This document shows positions 35,395-45,116 of a stretch of 64,000 nt of DNA, one piece after another (position 1 is the stretch's first letter; each line of letters opens with the position of its first letter). A program made the position numbers and the translations under genes. Where the stretch lies: contig JAJUJQ010000001.1 in NCBI GenBank assembly GCA_029265255.1, positions 1 through 64,000 of the forward strand, written 5' to 3'. Source of the stretch: Spirochaetota bacterium (GTDB lineage: Bacteria; Spirochaetota; Spirochaetia; Treponematales; Rectinemataceae). The notes beneath the pieces were generated by a model, which did not search any database, was not told the origin of the DNA, and saw nothing but the letters and a program-made list of their open reading frames with translations.

Positions 35395-38300
35395 CTATAT
35401 CCCTTTCATCATTTTCGGACTCTGGAGTAAGAAGGAGCGGGTGAGTTTCTCCTTCCTCGGTTATATGGGATTCATGGCGCTGTGGAGCTTTGGCTCCTTC
35501 ATGATGCACGCGAATACCAAGTTTTTTACCCCGCTCCTGTGGAATCGGGTGATGCTGGTAGGTCTTCTGGGTGGCCCCTTCGCCATATTCAGCACGCTGC
35601 TCTTTTTTTCGGGTACCGAGAAAAAGAGGTACCGAATCTTCCTGTACCTGGGATATCTCATTTATATCTACCTTCTATACCTCAATTTTACAGGAAATAT
35701 CGTTACGGATGCCGGATTCGAAGCGGCTGAGTTTCATTACCAGCTCGGCTCTGGAGCCCCTGTCGCCTATTCGCTCTCCTATTTCTACCTGCTTCTGGCG
35801 ATCTTCCTGGTTTTCAGGGAAATCAGGACCAATACCAATCGGTTTCTGAGACAATCTTTGAGACTCATCGTCACAGGAGTCATCATCATGCTGCTCGGCG
35901 TCGCGGCGAATCTCTATGCGCCGCTGGGCCGTTACCCCGTAGACCTCCTGGCGGCGACCATCAACGCGGTCATCATTTTCTTCACGGTATACAAGTATCG
36001 CCTCGTTCATTATTCGGCGGTTGTGCTCAAGATATTTCTGACCATTCTTGTCGCGGTTTTCGCGAGCGTCATCTTTCTCATTTTCTTCGTTCCGGTGTTC
36101 AGGCTCAGTGATCGAGAGCCTATAGGCCTGCTGGTGGTTGTTGCGCTGACGCTCGGTACGGTATCGGCGCTGGTGCTCTCGCCCTTGCGGACTGCTACCC
36201 AGTCACTGCTGGAACGTCTGTATGGCGGCAAGAGTTTCCAGTACTATCAGGAACTGCGCAAGTTTTCGGCAGACCTTACCTCGATCGTGAGTCTTCAGGA
36301 TCTGGCGAAATTGACCGTAGACAACGTCATCTCGACGTTCAAACTCGAGTGGGCGTTCGTTCTCATCAACGATTTCAACGCGAGAACCTTCAGGATCATC
36401 GCTTCGTCGGGGCTAGTGTTTACCGAGGATTCCAGCCGCAATACTAGCGAATACATCACTGTGCCGCGCTCTGAGCAGTTCATTCAGACATATCAGCTCC
36501 GCACCAATCCGATTGTCAGGCATAGAACCGCAGATCTCCAGCGCTCCATCCCCATTCGTCTATTGAAAGGAGAAATCCAGGAGACTGTCCGGGCGAGTCT
36601 GGTGCTTCCGCTAAAATTTAAGGAACGGCTGAACGGGTTTATCGTGCTCGGCCCGCGGCTTGAAAAAGATTACTACAACCAGTTCGACCTCGATATTCTT
36701 CAGTTTCTGACCGACCAAGCCTCGGTGGCGGTGGAGAACGCCATCAGCTTCGAACGTCTCAGGCAGCAGCAGCGGCGCTTGCAGGAAGCGAATGAAGAAC
36801 TCACGCTCAGCCGCAACAAGCTGGAAGCGTTCTTCGACGGTATCGCTACACCAATCTCCATTCAGGATATCAACTACAATATCGTCACAGCGAATTATGC
36901 TGCCAGGCGGTACTTCGAAAAACCGCTTGAGGAACTGATCAGCGCAAAATGCTATAAGGTCTATTTCAACCGAGACCGCCCCTGTGTAGAATGTCTCGCG
37001 CAGGATTGCCTCCATACGCGTCTGCCCTTTTCCGCCGAAAAGCAGGATGACCGAACGCAACTCAATTTCGCCCTTAATTTCTACCCAATTCCGGTACCAT
37101 CGGGATCACCGGCGTCCTTTATCGAGTTTTTCCAAGACATCACCAGGCAGAAAACCCTCCAGGAAGAGCTCATTCAGTCCGAGAAGCTCGCGGGTATCGG
37201 TACGCTTGTGTCGGGTATTGCGCACGAAATCAACAACCCTCTCGGCGGCATTCTGGGGACGGCGGACCTTATGCTGCCGGAAACGCCCGAAGGCAGCATA
37301 CTGCGTGAATATACGGAAGACATCATCCGCTACGCGCAAAGCGCCGCGGAAGTCATCCGTGATCTGATGACCTATTCCAGAAAGACCAGAACGACGGCAG
37401 AACCGGTCAACATCATCTCCATCCTCGAAAACTCGCTTAAAATGGCGATGCGTGGGATCGATTTCGGCACCATCGTCGTGAGGAAGCAGTACGATAAGGT
37501 GAAGGAAATCCTTGCCAGCCCTACCGAACTCCAGCAAGTTTTCCTCAATCTCATTATCAACGCCGTGCAAGCCATGAGCGGCGACGGTATCCTGACGCTT
37601 TCTGCTCGCCAGGAAGAAGATGACATTATTGTAACGGTACAGGATACGGGACGCGGTATAGAGAAGGAGAACCTCGATAAGATTTTCAATCCCTTCTTTA
37701 CCACGAAGGAACCCGGAGCGGGTACGGGCCTGGGACTTAGCATCGCGCATCACATCATCACACGCGCAGGCGGGCGCATACTGCTCGATAGTCAGGAAGG
37801 CAAGGGAACGACCTTCACGGTCATTCTTCCCGCGGCCAGCCAGGACAAAGATCGCATTCACCTGGTGCATGCTCGGGAGAATCGGCAGTATGAGGATAGT
37901 TTCTATTTGCAGCGAAAGGTGTTGGTTGGAGAGAAGGGCTACCAGGAAGAGACCATCCGTAGGAAATCAGACGAGACTGCGTTCCATATCCTTGCCTACA
38001 AGGGCCTTCAGCCGATTGGAACGGTCACCCTGCACCTCAGTGAGGAAGAGGGGCATGTACCGATAGAAGAGAATTTCAGCCTTTCGAGCTATCTCGATGG
38101 AAGCATGTATGCCGAAATAGACCGGCTCGCGGTTGTCAGGGAGGAGAGAGGCAGTCTGATTCCTTTCAGTATCATGGCCCTCGCGTATCTGTACGCGCGA
38201 GGAAGGGGCGCTCGCAGGATATTCCTCGATGTGTTCGCGGACGAAGTAAAACTGATCAAGATGTACGAAAAGCTTGGTTTTGAAATCATCGGCAGCTACG

Positions 38301-38533
38301 CGAAGCCGTTGCCCTGTACTGTCATGATGATGGATCATGTGTCGCGATATGAGCAGGAAGTGTCCCGCATGGAGCATTTCGTCAAGCCATTCTTCTCGAG
38401 GCTGGTGCCGAAGATCGATTTTTCAGGTGAGGATCTCCACTATGTCATGAAGGCGATCAATGAAATCAGCGCGAAGTTCCCTCAATCGAATGAAGGCATG
38501 GCTGGAGGGGTATCAGAAGCCGCGTCCGAATAA
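35348..38533 (+). CDS. Sensor histidine kinase fused to a LuxI/FeeM-like GNAT domain
   Basis: 1061 residues. Domains in order: a seven-helix membrane sensor (about 1-265); GAF-like (about 310-455); PAS (about 490-605) with a cluster CVECLAQDC that could bind a metal or react to redox; HisKA with the phosphoacceptor H626 in [13 protein letters not shown]; HATPase with [22 protein letters not shown] and GTGLGLS (to about 835). After the kinase come about 165 residues with [20 protein letters not shown], then a GTVTLHL strand, EIDRLAV (E923), and [15 protein letters not shown]. This follows the layout of the GNAT-related acyl-amino-acid and acyl-homoserine-lactone synthases (FeeM, LuxI). A C-terminal tail of 60 residues follows. 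I know of no standard kinase with this tail. Kinase assignment is certain; the synthase likeness is by pattern. Confidence 0.88.
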   Translation: MILDVSSLIPALSFLIYIPFIIFGLWSKKERVSFSFLGYMGFMALWSFGSFMMHANTKFFTPLLWNRVMLVGLLGGPFAIFSTLLFFSGTEKKRYRIFLYLGYLIYIYLLYLNFTGNIVTDAGFEAAEFHYQLGSGAPVAYSLSYFYLLLAIFLVFREIRTNTNRFLRQSLRLIVTGVIIMLLGVAANLYAPLGRYPVDLLAATINAVIIFFTVYKYRLVHYSAVVLKIFLTILVAVFASVIFLIFFVPVFRLSDREPIGLLVVVALTLGTVSALVLSPLRTATQSLLERLYGGKSFQYYQELRKFSADLTSIVSLQDLAKLTVDNVISTFKLEWAFVLINDFNARTFRIIASSGLVFTEDSSRNTSEYITVPRSEQFIQTYQLRTNPIVRHRTADLQRSIPIRLLKGEIQETVRASLVLPLKFKERLNGFIVLGPRLEKDYYNQFDLDILQFLTDQASVAVENAISFERLRQQQRRLQEANEELTLSRNKLEAFFDGIATPISIQDINYNIVTANYAARRYFEKPLEELISAKCYKVYFNRDRPCVECLAQDCLHTRLPFSAEKQDDRTQLNFALNFYPIPVPSGSPASFIEFFQDITRQKTLQEELIQSEKLAGIGTLVSGIAHEINNPLGGILGTADLMLPETPEGSILREYTEDIIRYAQSAAEVIRDLMTYSRKTRTTAEPVNIISILENSLKMAMRGIDFGTIVVRKQYDKVKEILASPTELQQVFLNLIINAVQAMSGDGILTLSARQEEDDIIVTVQDTGRGIEKENLDKIFNPFFTTKEPGAGTGLGLSIAHHIITRAGGRILLDSQEGKGTTFTVILPAASQDKDRIHLVHARENRQYEDSFYLQRKVLVGEKGYQEETIRRKSDETAFHILAYKGLQPIGTVTLHLSEEEGHVPIEENFSLSSYLDGSMYAEIDRLAVVREERGSLIPFSIMALAYLYARGRGARRIFLDVFADEVKLIKMYEKLGFEIIGSYAKPLPCTVMMMDHVSRYEQEVSRMEHFVKPFFSRLVPKIDFSGEDLHYVMKAINEISAKFPQSNEGMAGGVSEAASE

Positions 38534-38541
38534 GCCCGCCA

Positions 38542-38571
38542 TGGACAGGCTCCCTTGGTCGGGATTACAAT
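38542..38571 (+). promoter_or_regulatory. Leaderless-type promoter of the lipid kinase gene
   Basis: TGGACA (38542-38547), an 18-base spacer and TACAAT (38566-38571), nine bases before ATG 38581. No ribosome site is present, so the mRNA would carry 0-3 leader bases. Confidence 0.5.
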
Positions 38572-38580
38572 TTTGCCATC

Positions 38581-39675
38581 ATGAAGCCAGAAGATCTCGC
38601 GGAAGGATTGCAGTCCATACTATCCCATTCACCGGTTTTTCCAAACAAGACATTGATCGTCGATATAATCGCCAATCCGAAGGCTGGCGGCTTCAGCAGA
38701 ATTCATCATTCCACCAGGCGGTTCAAGGAACTCAAGGCGATTGTCGAGCAGGCGAACGCACTTCCAAGGCGCGCCGCTCCGTTCAGCCTCAAGCTCTATC
38801 TTACAGAACGATGTGGGCATGCCGCTGCTATGGTGCAGCGGATTCTTGAACATTCCCCTTCCAATGGAAAGGATTCCTGCCACCTCATTATCACCGCGGG
38901 AGGCGATGGGACCAGTCTGGAGACCGCGGAGCGCCTCAGCAGACTTCCAGAACAGGAAAAGGATCGGTTCGGCATTGTACGGCTGCCTTTCGGTACCGGC
39001 AATGACGGCTCTGAGGGGCGTGACTTAAATGTCGCGTTAGGGCGGTTCCTCGGAGAAGCGACATTTGAGCGGCGTGCGGCGGTTTTGGTAACACCGGCTG
39101 AGGAAGGAGGCGCGCTTCCGTGGTATTCTTTCAATATTGCCAGTATCGGGTTGGATGCTTATGTCGCGGACATGACGAATCGGCTCAAACGGCGCTTTCC
39201 AGGGGATTCATACAAGTTCTGGGTCAATATGGGTACCCTGTTCTATGACCGGTTGTACCGCGTTGTTCCCATGCATCTGACGGCATGGGACAGCGAAGGA
39301 CAGGTGGTGCTGGATGATACACAGCCCAGGCTGCTTGTTGCGATGGGAGCTTCGGGCTTCCGGCAGTACGGCGCTAACAAGAAAATACTTCCCGATGAAC
39401 GGAATTGCGTCGCAATTTCGCAAACCAGTCTATTGCGGAAGCTCGTGCTGAAGGGCCCAATCGAGAATGGGCAACATGAGGGGATTCCCGAACTTGTGCA
39501 CTTTACCGCGGAAAAAATTCAAATAGAATATAGCGAGCCTGTTCCATTGCAGTGCGATGGCGAAACTGATGTATTGGCGCGCTGCGATTTTCCGCTGCTC
39601 ATGGAGCGCCTGCCACGCGCTTATAATGTGCTGGTGCCTTACTCCGCAAAGGAGACGAAAGATACCGATCGCTGA
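38581..39675 (+). CDS. Diacylglycerol kinase catalytic-domain protein
   Basis: 364 residues. The nucleotide-binding motifs of the DAGK/sphingosine-kinase/NAD-kinase fold are present: VDIIANPKAGG (about 28-38), IITAGGDGTSLETAERL near 103-119, and RLPFGTGNDGSEG near 133-145. The C-terminal beta-sandwich ends with an acidic substrate-site segment. It would phosphorylate a lipid such as diacylglycerol, though the acceptor cannot be read from sequence. It starts 47 bases after the sensor kinase with its own promoter. Lying beside an acyl-synthase-like kinase and an ICMT-like protein, it adds a third lipid-related activity to this locus. Confidence 0.9.
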   Translation: MKPEDLAEGLQSILSHSPVFPNKTLIVDIIANPKAGGFSRIHHSTRRFKELKAIVEQANALPRRAAPFSLKLYLTERCGHAAAMVQRILEHSPSNGKDSCHLIITAGGDGTSLETAERLSRLPEQEKDRFGIVRLPFGTGNDGSEGRDLNVALGRFLGEATFERRAAVLVTPAEEGGALPWYSFNIASIGLDAYVADMTNRLKRRFPGDSYKFWVNMGTLFYDRLYRVVPMHLTAWDSEGQVVLDDTQPRLLVAMGASGFRQYGANKKILPDERNCVAISQTSLLRKLVLKGPIENGQHEGIPELVHFTAEKIQIEYSEPVPLQCDGETDVLARCDFPLLMERLPRAYNVLVPYSAKETKDTDR

Positions 39676-39694
39676 AAGAGAACTCCTGATATGC

Positions 39695-39817
39695 TTACTT
39701 TGTTCCGTCGTCGCAGGCGTCTTCCTGTTCTGTGGGGCGGGATGATTCAGGGCTCTGCGGCTCGACGCAAGGATCGAGTTCTTTGCTGTCTTTCCGCGAT
39801 TCCTTATCCTTTTCCAT
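39695..39817 (-). CDS. Small acidic protein, 40 residues
   Basis: ATG 39817 has a strong GGGAGG five bases upstream. The product is MEKDKESRKDSKELDPC and so on to EQEDACDDGTK: hydrophilic, rich in Glu, Asp, Ser and Pro, with two Cys. Longer in-frame versions to 40099 would run antisense through thpR and are less likely. Not recognised; no signal peptide. It stands alone between convergent genes. The ribosome site is the main evidence. Confidence 0.5.
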   Translation of the reverse strand: MEKDKESRKDSKELDPCVEPQSPESSRPTEQEDACDDGTK

Positions 39818-39909
39818 GATAGCCTCCCTACACTTCAATATGTAATAAAAAATACCGCGGTGCGGGTTCAAAGGCAAGAAATCTAGCCTGCGTAAGGTTT
39901 CGCAGCAAT

Positions 39910-40476
39910 TTATTGCCGCGTACAACCTTCGAGCGGGAATTCCTTCAGAAGAGTATATTGCGCACCGGATCGCTCCAGCTTTGAAGCCATGAGCGCGAAG
40001 GTTTCGATGTGGGCAAAAAGCCGCGGCGGCGAAGGAAGCTCGCTGATTCTGGGAACTTGGGGAGCTTTGAGGCGTGCCAGCGTCAAATGCGCCTTCCATG
40101 GGCGAGAGTCGATTTCGGCGTTCATATCGGCTGCGAGGGAGCGGAGAGCATCGACCAGTGTCAGGAGCGGTGCCATGGGTTCAATGACCGCATCAAGATA
40201 CAAAATTCTTGGTGCACGAACAGAAGGCAGAAATGAAAGACCGCCGGTCTTTAAATCAAGCGGCGGAGCAATCTGGCTACAATCATCGATGTGGGCGGTC
40301 AGTTCCTGCAGCGATCCTGTATCAACCTCGCCAAAGAAGTGGAGAGTGAAATGAAGATTCTCTACGGGAACCCAGGAGGGGCGCGCGGAATCGAAATACG
40401 GCGCGAGGCGGCGGCAGTACGCGGCGACCTCGTTTCTGAATCCTTCAGAAAGCGGAAGAGCGACAAACAGGCGCAT
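39910..40476 (-). CDS. thpR: RNA 2',3'-cyclic phosphodiesterase
   Basis: 188 residues of the 2H phosphoesterase family (ThpR/LigT). Both catalytic HxTx motifs are visible: HFTLHFFGE near residues 41-49 and HLTLARL near 131-137, after the typical start MRLFVALPLS. It hydrolyses 2',3'-cyclic phosphates at RNA ends. ATG 40476 lies 7 bases after the ttcA stop, so the two are probably one operon; a CATAAT box six bases before ATG might add an internal leaderless start. There is no Shine-Dalgarno. Confidence 0.92.
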   Translation of the reverse strand: MRLFVALPLSEGFRNEVAAYCRRLAPYFDSARPSWVPVENLHFTLHFFGEVDTGSLQELTAHIDDCSQIAPPLDLKTGGLSFLPSVRAPRILYLDAVIEPMAPLLTLVDALRSLAADMNAEIDSRPWKAHLTLARLKAPQVPRISELPSPPRLFAHIETFALMASKLERSGAQYTLLKEFPLEGCTRQ

Positions 40477-40483
40477 ATTCCAA

Positions 40484-41215
40484 TTATGCCAGATAATCCG
40501 GCTTGATTCGAGACATGGAATTGAAGAGATTCCGCTTGGTGTGGCTAGATCCCCCCGTGAGCGTCTCGATGAGCTGTCTGGTTTTTTTGCGCTCTCCTTC
40601 AAGATTGAAGGAGCAGGAACAGGTATGCGAGATAAAGTCAAGTTCCTGCGCGCATGCGATGATCTGCCGTTCTTCGCAGAGCGCGAGCGGTCTAATGACA
40701 ATGATGGGGTAATTGCGATATGGCATGACCGGCGGCATGGTAGCGAATTCGCCCTTGCGCAGCATGTTCATGAGCAGGGTTTCGAGGATATCGTCCATAT
40801 GGTGACCAAGCGCGATTTTATTATATCCATGCGCTTGCGCGAATTTCATCAGTTCGGTACGGCGCTGGGTGGCGCACCAGTAGCAGTTCATGGTTTCGCC
40901 CGGCTTGAGCCTCCCTATCACCGGCACATCGAGCCGGATATAGGGAATACACCATTCTTCCATGCGGGCGGACAGCCATGTATCGTCGATGCGCGTACCG
41001 ATGCCGGCTTCCGCCAGATCGGTGGCTACATGGCACGCCGCAAGTTCGAAAGGTGTCTCCCACCATTCGCGCTTTTTCGCCAAATCCCAAGCCAGACAGC
41101 TGGAGTCCTTTCCACCAGACACCGCGATAAGAATCCGATCGCCAGGAGCAATCATCTGGTAGCGGCGAAGAGCGATCTCGGTGAGTTTGGCGAGCGTTGT
41201 GCGGGCGTTCTTCAT
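40484..41215 (-). CDS. ttcA: tRNA 2-thiocytidine biosynthesis protein TtcA-like
   Basis: 243 residues. PP-loop ATPase motif AVSGGKDSSCLAWDL near 31-45, C-x2-C in NCYWCATQRRTE near 110-121, and GHHMDD near 138. TtcA binds an iron-sulfur cluster via these cysteines and thiolates C32 of some tRNAs. A further CSCSF near 198 lies where other family members lack cysteines. It could instead be a related PP-loop thiolase such as TtuA/Ncs6, but size and motifs favour TtcA. First gene of a ttcA-thpR unit. Confidence 0.88.
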   Translation of the reverse strand: MKNARTTLAKLTEIALRRYQMIAPGDRILIAVSGGKDSSCLAWDLAKKREWWETPFELAACHVATDLAEAGIGTRIDDTWLSARMEEWCIPYIRLDVPVIGRLKPGETMNCYWCATQRRTELMKFAQAHGYNKIALGHHMDDILETLLMNMLRKGEFATMPPVMPYRNYPIIVIRPLALCEERQIIACAQELDFISHTCSCSFNLEGERKKTRQLIETLTGGSSHTKRNLFNSMSRIKPDYLA

Positions 41216-41293
41216 GGATAAACTCTAGAGAAAGGATTAAGAAGGGTCAAGCAGGAACGCTGCGCGCTCTTCGGAATGTTCGCGCTGTTTTTA

Positions 41294-41322
41294 TTGCCTC
41301 CTGAATAACCTCGTGCTACACT
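41294..41322 (+). promoter_or_regulatory. Promoter of the BMP transporter operon
   Basis: TTGCCT (41294-41299), 17 bases, TACACT (41317-41322) preceded by TGC. The leader to ATG 41355 is short and has AAGGAGGAAGGC as ribosome site. Confidence 0.6.
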
Positions 41323-41354
41323 CGCCCTATCGCCAATTCTATAAGGAGGAAGGC

Positions 41355-42347
41355 ATGAAGCGAATTCTGAGTGCAGTGCTTCTCTTGTGTATCGTCGCGG
41401 GTGCTGTATTCGCGGCCCCAAAAACAAAAGTGAAGATCGCCCTCATCGTCGAATCGACAGTGGACGATAAAGGCTGGTGTCAGGCCATGCATGACGCAAT
41501 TACCGCGGTACAGAAAAAATACGGTGCGGCGCTTGTTGAGTACAGCTATAGCGAAAAGATGAAGCCGGTCGATGCGGGCTCAGCGGCGCGGCAGTATGTC
41601 GCGAAAGGGTTTGATATCATTATTTGCCACGGAGCTCAGTACAAGAACCTGGTGCTCGAGATGGCCGATGAATTCCCGAAGACCACATTTGCGTTCGGCA
41701 CCTCGGGTGAGATCGGGCCGAAGAATGTATTCACCTATATGCCCGAGAGCGAAGAAACCGGGTATGTCAATGGCATTATCGCCGGCCTCGTGACCAAAGC
41801 GAATAAAATCGGTCTTGTCGGACCGGTCGATGGCGGCGATGCCGCGCGCTACAACCGTGGATTCATTCTCGGCGTAAAAGCGGTCAATCCCAACGCAACG
41901 GTTCAGGTAGCCTATACCGGCAGCTTTGGCGATTTCGTGAAAGCAGCCGAGCTTGCGCATACCCAAATCAAGGCAGGCGCTGACGTACTGACTGGCTCCG
42001 CCCAGCAAGCGCTGGGAGCCCTTCGGGCGGTCGCGGAATACAAGGATAAGCAGATCTGGTGGCTCGGGCAGGATACCGCACAGCTTACCATTCCGGAAAG
42101 CTACAAGGTCATCGCGGCGGCAAGCTATGCCTACGAAGCGGTGGTTGAACAGCTAATCGACAAGCGCCAGTCGGGAGTATTGGGTGGCGCGTGCATTCCG
42201 CTCAATTTCGGTAATGGTGGATTTATTTATAAGTTCAACGACAATGTCGGTCCCGTTCTTACCCAGGATATCCGTAAGAAGGCCGAAAAGGCCCTTGCTG
42301 ATATCAAGGCTGGTACCCTGACTATCAACTGGCAGAGCGTGAAATAG
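41355..42347 (+). CDS. BMP-family ABC transporter substrate-binding protein
   Basis: 330 residues. Signal peptide MKRILSAVLLLCIVAGAVFA with likely cleavage after AFA; the Cys is inside the hydrophobic core and not in a lipobox position, so it is a soluble periplasmic protein and not a PnrA-type lipoprotein. The mature part follows the BMP/PnrA fold for nucleosides or related sugars: IALIVESTVDDKGWCQ, SGEIGPKNVFTYMPESEETGYVNG, VGPVDGGDAARYNRGF. It heads the importer operon with ATPase and two permeases. A terminator after it would lower downstream expression, as is usual for binding proteins. Confidence 0.93.
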   Translation: MKRILSAVLLLCIVAGAVFAAPKTKVKIALIVESTVDDKGWCQAMHDAITAVQKKYGAALVEYSYSEKMKPVDAGSAARQYVAKGFDIIICHGAQYKNLVLEMADEFPKTTFAFGTSGEIGPKNVFTYMPESEETGYVNGIIAGLVTKANKIGLVGPVDGGDAARYNRGFILGVKAVNPNATVQVAYTGSFGDFVKAAELAHTQIKAGADVLTGSAQQALGALRAVAEYKDKQIWWLGQDTAQLTIPESYKVIAAASYAYEAVVEQLIDKRQSGVLGGACIPLNFGNGGFIYKFNDNVGPVLTQDIRKKAEKALADIKAGTLTINWQSVK

Positions 42348-42359
42348 CACGCATTGCGG

Positions 42360-42391
42360 GCGGCGCTGTCATTATCACAGCGCCGCTTTTT
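42360..42391 (+). terminator. Intra-operon terminator
   Basis: GCGGCGCTGT (42360-42369) pairs perfectly with ACAGCGCCGC (42377-42386), followed by TTTTT. It lies between the binding-protein gene and the ATPase gene, a position that gives excess binding protein over transporter. Confidence 0.85.
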
Positions 42392-42417
42392 CCATCTTCG
42401 CGGCATAAGGTTGGCTG

Positions 42418-43950
42418 ATGAAACCGGAACCCATCCATTCACTTGCAGTAAGGAAAATATCCAAGCGCTTTCCTGGTATTCTCGCGTGCGACCATATCGA
42501 TCTCGATATCGGCGAGCATGAAATTCTTGCGCTTGTTGGGGAAAATGGCGCGGGTAAAACCACGCTTATGAACATCCTCATGGGCTTGTACCAGCCCGAT
42601 GAAGGACGGATTCTTATCAATGGACGGGACGTGCGTTTCCGCACACCGCTGGATGCCTATCGCATGGGAATCGGTATGGTGCACCAGCACTTCATGCTGG
42701 TTCCCAATTTGACCGTGGCGGAGAACATCGTGCTGGGGGCGCGCGAATACCATAAATTCCTCCGGCTTGACATGGCCGGCGTACAGCGTCGCATCCGCGA
42801 AATATCTGAGCGGTACAGCCTCCCGGTGCAGCCCGATGCCTATATCTGGCAGCTGTCGGTCGGGGAGCAACAGCGGGTCGAGCTGGTCAAGACGCTTTGT
42901 CTTGGCGCTCGTTTTCTCATTTTGGACGAACCGACCAGCGCGCTTACGCCTCAAGAAACCGATGAACTCATCGAGCTTCTGAAACGCATGGCGGAGGATA
43001 TGTCGATCATCTTTATAAGCCACAAGCTTGCCGAGGTGGCCGCGCTGTCGGATCGGGTGGCCATTTTGCGGCAGGGGAGGGTGGTGTTTCACGGGAGTAC
43101 CGCCGGCCAGTCTGTTTCAAAGCTTGCCGCGCTCATGACAGGGCACGAAGTCGTGCTACCATGCAATGAATGCGCGGGCGGCGGCGCGGAGGACGTACTA
43201 GTGATCGATAACCTCTCGGTGCGTTCTGATCGCGGATTTTTCGCACTCGATGGGCTTTCGCTCTCAGTACGACAGGGAGAAATTCTGGGACTCGCCGGCG
43301 TGTCCGGCAATGGCCAGCGGGAACTGGCGGACGCGCTCGCGGGGCTGCGCAAGGTTGAATCTGGCCGGATTCTCTATCAAGGCAAGGATTTTACAAACCT
43401 TAGCCCACGCGCCATCATCGAAGCGGGCATCGGTTACATCCCCGAGGACCGCAATACCGAAGGTATCGTTCCACCCTTCAGTGTCAAGGACAATCTCATT
43501 CTGAAAGATGTCCGCTCAAAGCGGTTCTGCAGGGGGCCTTTCCTCCGGATGGATGAAGCAAGGCGCAATGCCGAGGATCTGCAGCATCGCTTTGATATCC
43601 GATGCGCGTCGCTCTCGGTTCCTGCCGGCTCATTGTCTGGAGGCAATATACAAAAAGTGATTCTCGCGCGAGAGCTCGCGCGCAAACCTCAGGCTTTGAT
43701 AGCCGTTTATCCGACTCGCGGCCTGGATATGGGCGCCGAGGAGTTTATCCATGAGCGATTGCTCGAGTTGCGGGCGCAAGGAACGGCCATTCTCCTTATA
43801 TCCGAGGAATTGGACGAAATTCTCAACCTATCGGATCGGATTGCCGTCATTTATAAAGGAAAGATTCTTTCTATCCTTCCGGGGCGCAAGGCGGACAAGC
43901 AAACGCTTGGCCTTCTCATGGCGGGAATCGTCGGAGAGGGGGCAGCATGA
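42418..43950 (+). CDS. Nucleoside/sugar ABC transporter, duplicated ATPase subunit
   Basis: 510 residues with two ABC modules. The first has an intact Walker A (GENGAGKTTL), signature LSVGEQQRVE and Walker B with LILDEPTSAL. The second has a degenerate Walker A (GVSGNGQREL lacking Lys-Thr), signature LSGGNIQKVI and IAVYPTRGLDMG. This is the layout of YufO/NupO and RbsA-type proteins. It partners with the two permeases that follow by four-base overlaps. No Shine-Dalgarno is strong; ATG 42418 has AAGGTTGG upstream. Energy coupling would fall on the first module. Confidence 0.94.
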   Translation: MKPEPIHSLAVRKISKRFPGILACDHIDLDIGEHEILALVGENGAGKTTLMNILMGLYQPDEGRILINGRDVRFRTPLDAYRMGIGMVHQHFMLVPNLTVAENIVLGAREYHKFLRLDMAGVQRRIREISERYSLPVQPDAYIWQLSVGEQQRVELVKTLCLGARFLILDEPTSALTPQETDELIELLKRMAEDMSIIFISHKLAEVAALSDRVAILRQGRVVFHGSTAGQSVSKLAALMTGHEVVLPCNECAGGGAEDVLVIDNLSVRSDRGFFALDGLSLSVRQGEILGLAGVSGNGQRELADALAGLRKVESGRILYQGKDFTNLSPRAIIEAGIGYIPEDRNTEGIVPPFSVKDNLILKDVRSKRFCRGPFLRMDEARRNAEDLQHRFDIRCASLSVPAGSLSGGNIQKVILARELARKPQALIAVYPTRGLDMGAEEFIHERLLELRAQGTAILLISEELDEILNLSDRIAVIYKGKILSILPGRKADKQTLGLLMAGIVGEGAA

Positions 43951-45116
43951 AACAGACATATCGCGTGTTCTATATTATGCTCATCAGCCTCGGTGCTGCA
44001 CTCGCCGCGGTTTTACTTGGCGCGATTGTCCTGGAAGTGTTGGGGAAAAATCCGATCCTCGTCTACCGCGTGATACTGACCGAACCGCTCAAGGACCTGT
44101 TCGGGCTTACTGAAATCGGCGTACGTATGGTACCGCTCATCCTCGTCGGCTTGGGTATTGCCATCTCCTTCCGTTCGGGAATTCTCAATATCGGCGCTGA
44201 GGGGCAGATTCAAATGGGCATTATCGCCGCGGCGGCCGTTGCCATTTATTTGCCGCCGCTGCCAAGAGCCATCATGCTGCCTCTTGTCCTCTTTGCCGGT
44301 GCGCTGGCTGGCGGTATCTGGGCTGGCATCGCCGGATGGCTCCGGGCACGGCTCAATGTGAGCGAACTTTTGTCCACAGTCATGTTGAATTACATCGCGG
44401 CACAGATTTATGGTTTTCTGCTTCGGGGTCCCATGATCGATCCGGCCGAGCTGCAGGTAGGAAGCGGCACGCCGCAGTCGGTACGGCTTCCCCGCCATGC
44501 GTGGATCGACCGCATCATTCCTGGGACACGGCTGCACTATGGATTACTCATCGCGATCGTCCTGGCAGTACTGGTGTATGTGTTTCTGTGGAGAACACGA
44601 TGGGGATACGAGCTGCGGGCAGCGGGTGCCGGACCCAAAGCGGCGAGGTACGGGGGGATTCGGGTGGAATCGTGCCTTGTAACCGCAATGGTGCTGGCTG
44701 GAGCTTTTGCCGGGCTTGCGGGCGCAGTGGAGGTAACAGGCGTGCATCGAAGGGCGATCGAAGCGATCTCCTCTGGATACGGGTTTTCCGGAATCGTCGT
44801 AGCCCTGTTTGGCGGCTTGCATCCGGCGGGAATTGTGCCATCGGCCTTCTTCTTTGGACTCCTGCTCATTGGAGCGGACATGACGCAGCGCATTATGTCG
44901 GTGCCGGCCAACATGGTGCTGGTGCTCGAGGGGGCGGTGATTCTGGGCATCATTTCTGCCAAGATGCTGATTGCGGATCAGTATCTCTTCGAGCGATTCG
45001 CTCGCGCGCTGGAAGGGGTACGAAGGAAGCGCGCGCAAAAACCGAAAGCCCCTTCTGATAATTTGGATGTTTCCGGTGCGCCAAGCAGCCCCCCCGAGGA
45101 AGGAGGCACAGTATGA
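43947..45116 (+). CDS. Nucleoside/sugar ABC transporter permease 1
   Basis: 389 residues, about nine to ten membrane helices, BPD_transp_2 family (NupP/YufP-like). Typical segments are GIAISFRSGILNIGAEGQIQMG and ELRAAGAGPKAARYGGI, then GFSGIVVALFGGLHPAGIVP. Starts within the ATPase stop (ATGA) and overlaps the second permease likewise. The C-terminal 40 residues are basic and proline-rich, an extension. Confidence 0.94.
   Translation: MKQTYRVFYIMLISLGAALAAVLLGAIVLEVLGKNPILVYRVILTEPLKDLFGLTEIGVRMVPLILVGLGIAISFRSGILNIGAEGQIQMGIIAAAAVAIYLPPLPRAIMLPLVLFAGALAGGIWAGIAGWLRARLNVSELLSTVMLNYIAAQIYGFLLRGPMIDPAELQVGSGTPQSVRLPRHAWIDRIIPGTRLHYGLLIAIVLAVLVYVFLWRTRWGYELRAAGAGPKAARYGGIRVESCLVTAMVLAGAFAGLAGAVEVTGVHRRAIEAISSGYGFSGIVVALFGGLHPAGIVPSAFFFGLLLIGADMTQRIMSVPANMVLVLEGAVILGIISAKMLIADQYLFERFARALEGVRRKRAQKPKAPSDNLDVSGAPSSPPEEGGTV

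Noticed and set aside
39695..40099. A 134-residue version of the small acidic protein
   Set aside because: The upstream part runs antisense to no clear purpose through the thpR end; the strong ribosome site marks ATG 39817.
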